Assembly (NCBI RefSeq): GCF_000307875.1 | Contig: NZ_AJLS01000131.1 | Location: forward strand, 1 to 46,792 | Origin: Neobacillus bataviensis LMG 21833 | GTDB lineage: Bacteria > Bacillota > Bacilli > Bacillales > Cytobacillaceae | Length of the DNA stretch: 46,792 bases | Direction: 5' to 3' | Part shown: piece by piece, positions 46,063-46,792 of the stretch | Layout: every line of letters starts with the position of its first letter | Numbering within the stretch: the stretch's first letter is position 1 | The notes under the pieces: generated by a model | Database searches by the model: none | What the model was told of the DNA's origin: nothing | The model's input: the letters and a program-made list of their open reading frames with translations, nothing else | Position numbers and translations under genes: made by a program

Positions 46063-46674
46063 TTGAAACAAAACATTCTAAACATTCGCCTTATAGCTGG
46101 CCTAATTTTGGCACATGCTCTAATATTTTTTTCATTTCATGATCGATTAATCTTTTGGTATATATTTACCGGATCAGTGCTCGTTTTAATCGCTTTTGCC
46201 ATGTTCCAAGGGGATGTGGATGATGAGGCAGCCTTTTTCCAATATCTTTTCCTAGGTATCGTTTCCGGTCTTTTGTTATATGTTGTTTTTTGGTTAGGAT
46301 ACCAAACCATTCAAATCCTTAATCTTCCGTATGAAAAGCCGATAAAAAAACTGTACCGCTGGTATGCGCCACACGTATTTTGGCAATACATTGCCCTCGT
46401 GCTGGTTGCCGCGCCAGGGGAAGAGCTATTCTGGAGGGGCTTTATTCAAAAGAGTTTATTAAAAAACTTTAAACCCTTGTGGAGTATTTTAATAGCTGCA
46501 TTGCTTTTTGCATCAGTCCATATTTACTCAGGCTCATTTTGGCTAGTCTTCTCGGCGTTTGTTTCAGGTTGCGTCTGGGGTTTCCTTTATTATTGGAAGA
46601 AAAGCATGCCGCTTGTGATTGTTTCTCATATCATCTTCGACCTCATGATTTTTATCATCCTTCCATTAAAATAG
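46063..46674 (+). CDS. CPBP family intramembrane glutamic protease
   Basis: A 203-aa membrane protein with about six to seven helices and the CPBP (Abi/CAAX protease) active-site pattern: E120-E121 with R125 in EELFWRGF, H153 in SVHIYSG and H189 in VSHIIFDL. Such enzymes cleave within the membrane or process prenylated or bacteriocin-type peptides; substrate unknown. The start is TTG with AAAGGGG upstream; no ATG is available near it. Terminator downstream. Confidence 0.9.
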   Translation: MKQNILNIRLIAGLILAHALIFFSFHDRLIFWYIFTGSVLVLIAFAMFQGDVDDEAAFFQYLFLGIVSGLLLYVVFWLGYQTIQILNLPYEKPIKKLYRWYAPHVFWQYIALVLVAAPGEELFWRGFIQKSLLKNFKPLWSILIAALLFASVHIYSGSFWLVFSAFVSGCVWGFLYYWKKSMPLVIVSHIIFDLMIFIILPLK

Positions 46675-46675
46675 T

Positions 46676-46703
46676 GAAGCAGCTGTATTCTTACAGCTGC
46701 TTC
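46676..46703 (+). terminator. Terminator of the CPBP protease gene
   Basis: GAAGCAGCTGTA / TACAGCTGCTTC stem followed by TCCTTTT. Confidence 0.85.
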
Positions 46704-46746
46704 TCCTTTTAAAGAATAAGAAAGTATAAATTTTGGCTTTGAGAAA

Positions 46747-46792
46747 TGTCCAGCTACAGCGCCCTAGCGGCTAGTGTCCTTCGCTCTCCGCC
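46747..46792. repeat. Partial dispersed repeat at the window edge
   Basis: GC-rich TGTCCAGCTACAGCGCCCTA and following bases differ sharply from the surrounding AT-rich sequence and look like the TGTCCAGCTCCAGCGCC repeats common between Bacillaceae genes (from memory). It is cut by the end of the window. Confidence 0.55.

Overview
The window is core chromosome of an AT-rich, low-GC Gram-positive spore former of the family Bacillaceae, most likely Bacillus or a close relative such as Neobacillus or Mesobacillus. Nearly every gene has a recognisable Bacillus subtilis counterpart in the yla, ykt, pdh, yku, ykw and pts neighbourhoods. Ribosome binding sites are strong, several starts are TTG or GTG, and strand switches are usually marked by bidirectional terminators. 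I see no rRNA, tRNA, CRISPR array, prophage, insertion sequence or integrated island.

Layout. (1) 1-5.9 kb, yla cluster: PIN-PhoH ATPase YlaK, lipoprotein YlaJ, YlaL, zinc-ribbon YlaI, an unknown gene, YlaH, the ribosome GTPase TypA/BipA and YlaF. (2) 5.9-9.3 kb, ykt cluster: inositol monophosphatase, a coiled-coil small protein, YktB, YktA and a nitronate monooxygenase. (3) 9.4-19.4 kb: arginine decarboxylase SpeA; a dual-function sRNA locus of the SR1 type encoding a 40-aa SR1P-like peptide, with two apparent CcpN boxes; two small conserved genes; the pyruvate dehydrogenase operon pdhABCD; lipoprotein YkyA; peptide deformylase. (4) 19.4-24.6 kb: a possible unannotated 23-aa cationic peptide gene, rpoY-rnjA (RNA polymerase epsilon and RNase J1), potassium-channel gating subunit KtrC, a DUF4349 lipoprotein, and the redox pair YkuV/YkuU. 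(5) 24.7-34.9 kb: dapL and dapH, LysR regulator CcpC, a 14-TM multidrug exporter, c-di-AMP receptor CbpB/DarB, YkuJ, the EAL-like YkuI, Tat-exported phosphoesterase YkuE, YkyB, a small Cys-cluster protein and aminotransferase PatA. (6) 35-37.7 kb: a small basic possible spore protein, YkwC dehydrogenase, a lipoprotein and an atypical SDR. (7) 37.8-45.3 kb: ptsH-ptsI preceded by the glycerol regulon glpP, glpF, glpK, glpD. (8) 45.3 kb to the end: small genes, YkvS and a CPBP membrane protease.

How the genes fit together. Central carbon metabolism and its control dominate. Glycerol uptake (glpFKD) sits next to HPr/EI, whose phosphotransfer activates GlpK. The leaders of glpF and of glpD each carry an intrinsic terminator preceded by a shared sequence block, as expected for GlpP antitermination. 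SR1P in B. subtilis binds GapA and promotes RNase J1 activity, and rnjA lies about 9 kb away. DapH, PatA and DapL would together make the acetylase branch of diaminopimelate/lysine synthesis. KtrC and CbpB are both c-di-AMP-linked proteins.

No whole new multi-gene system is evident. The most unusual items are the 23-aa amphipathic cationic ORF between def and rpoY, two mutually exclusive hairpins that could hide the ribosome binding site of the small basic protein gene near 35.2 kb, a YkuI homologue that lacks the metal-binding Asp pair, and an SDR without the Tyr/Lys catalytic pair.
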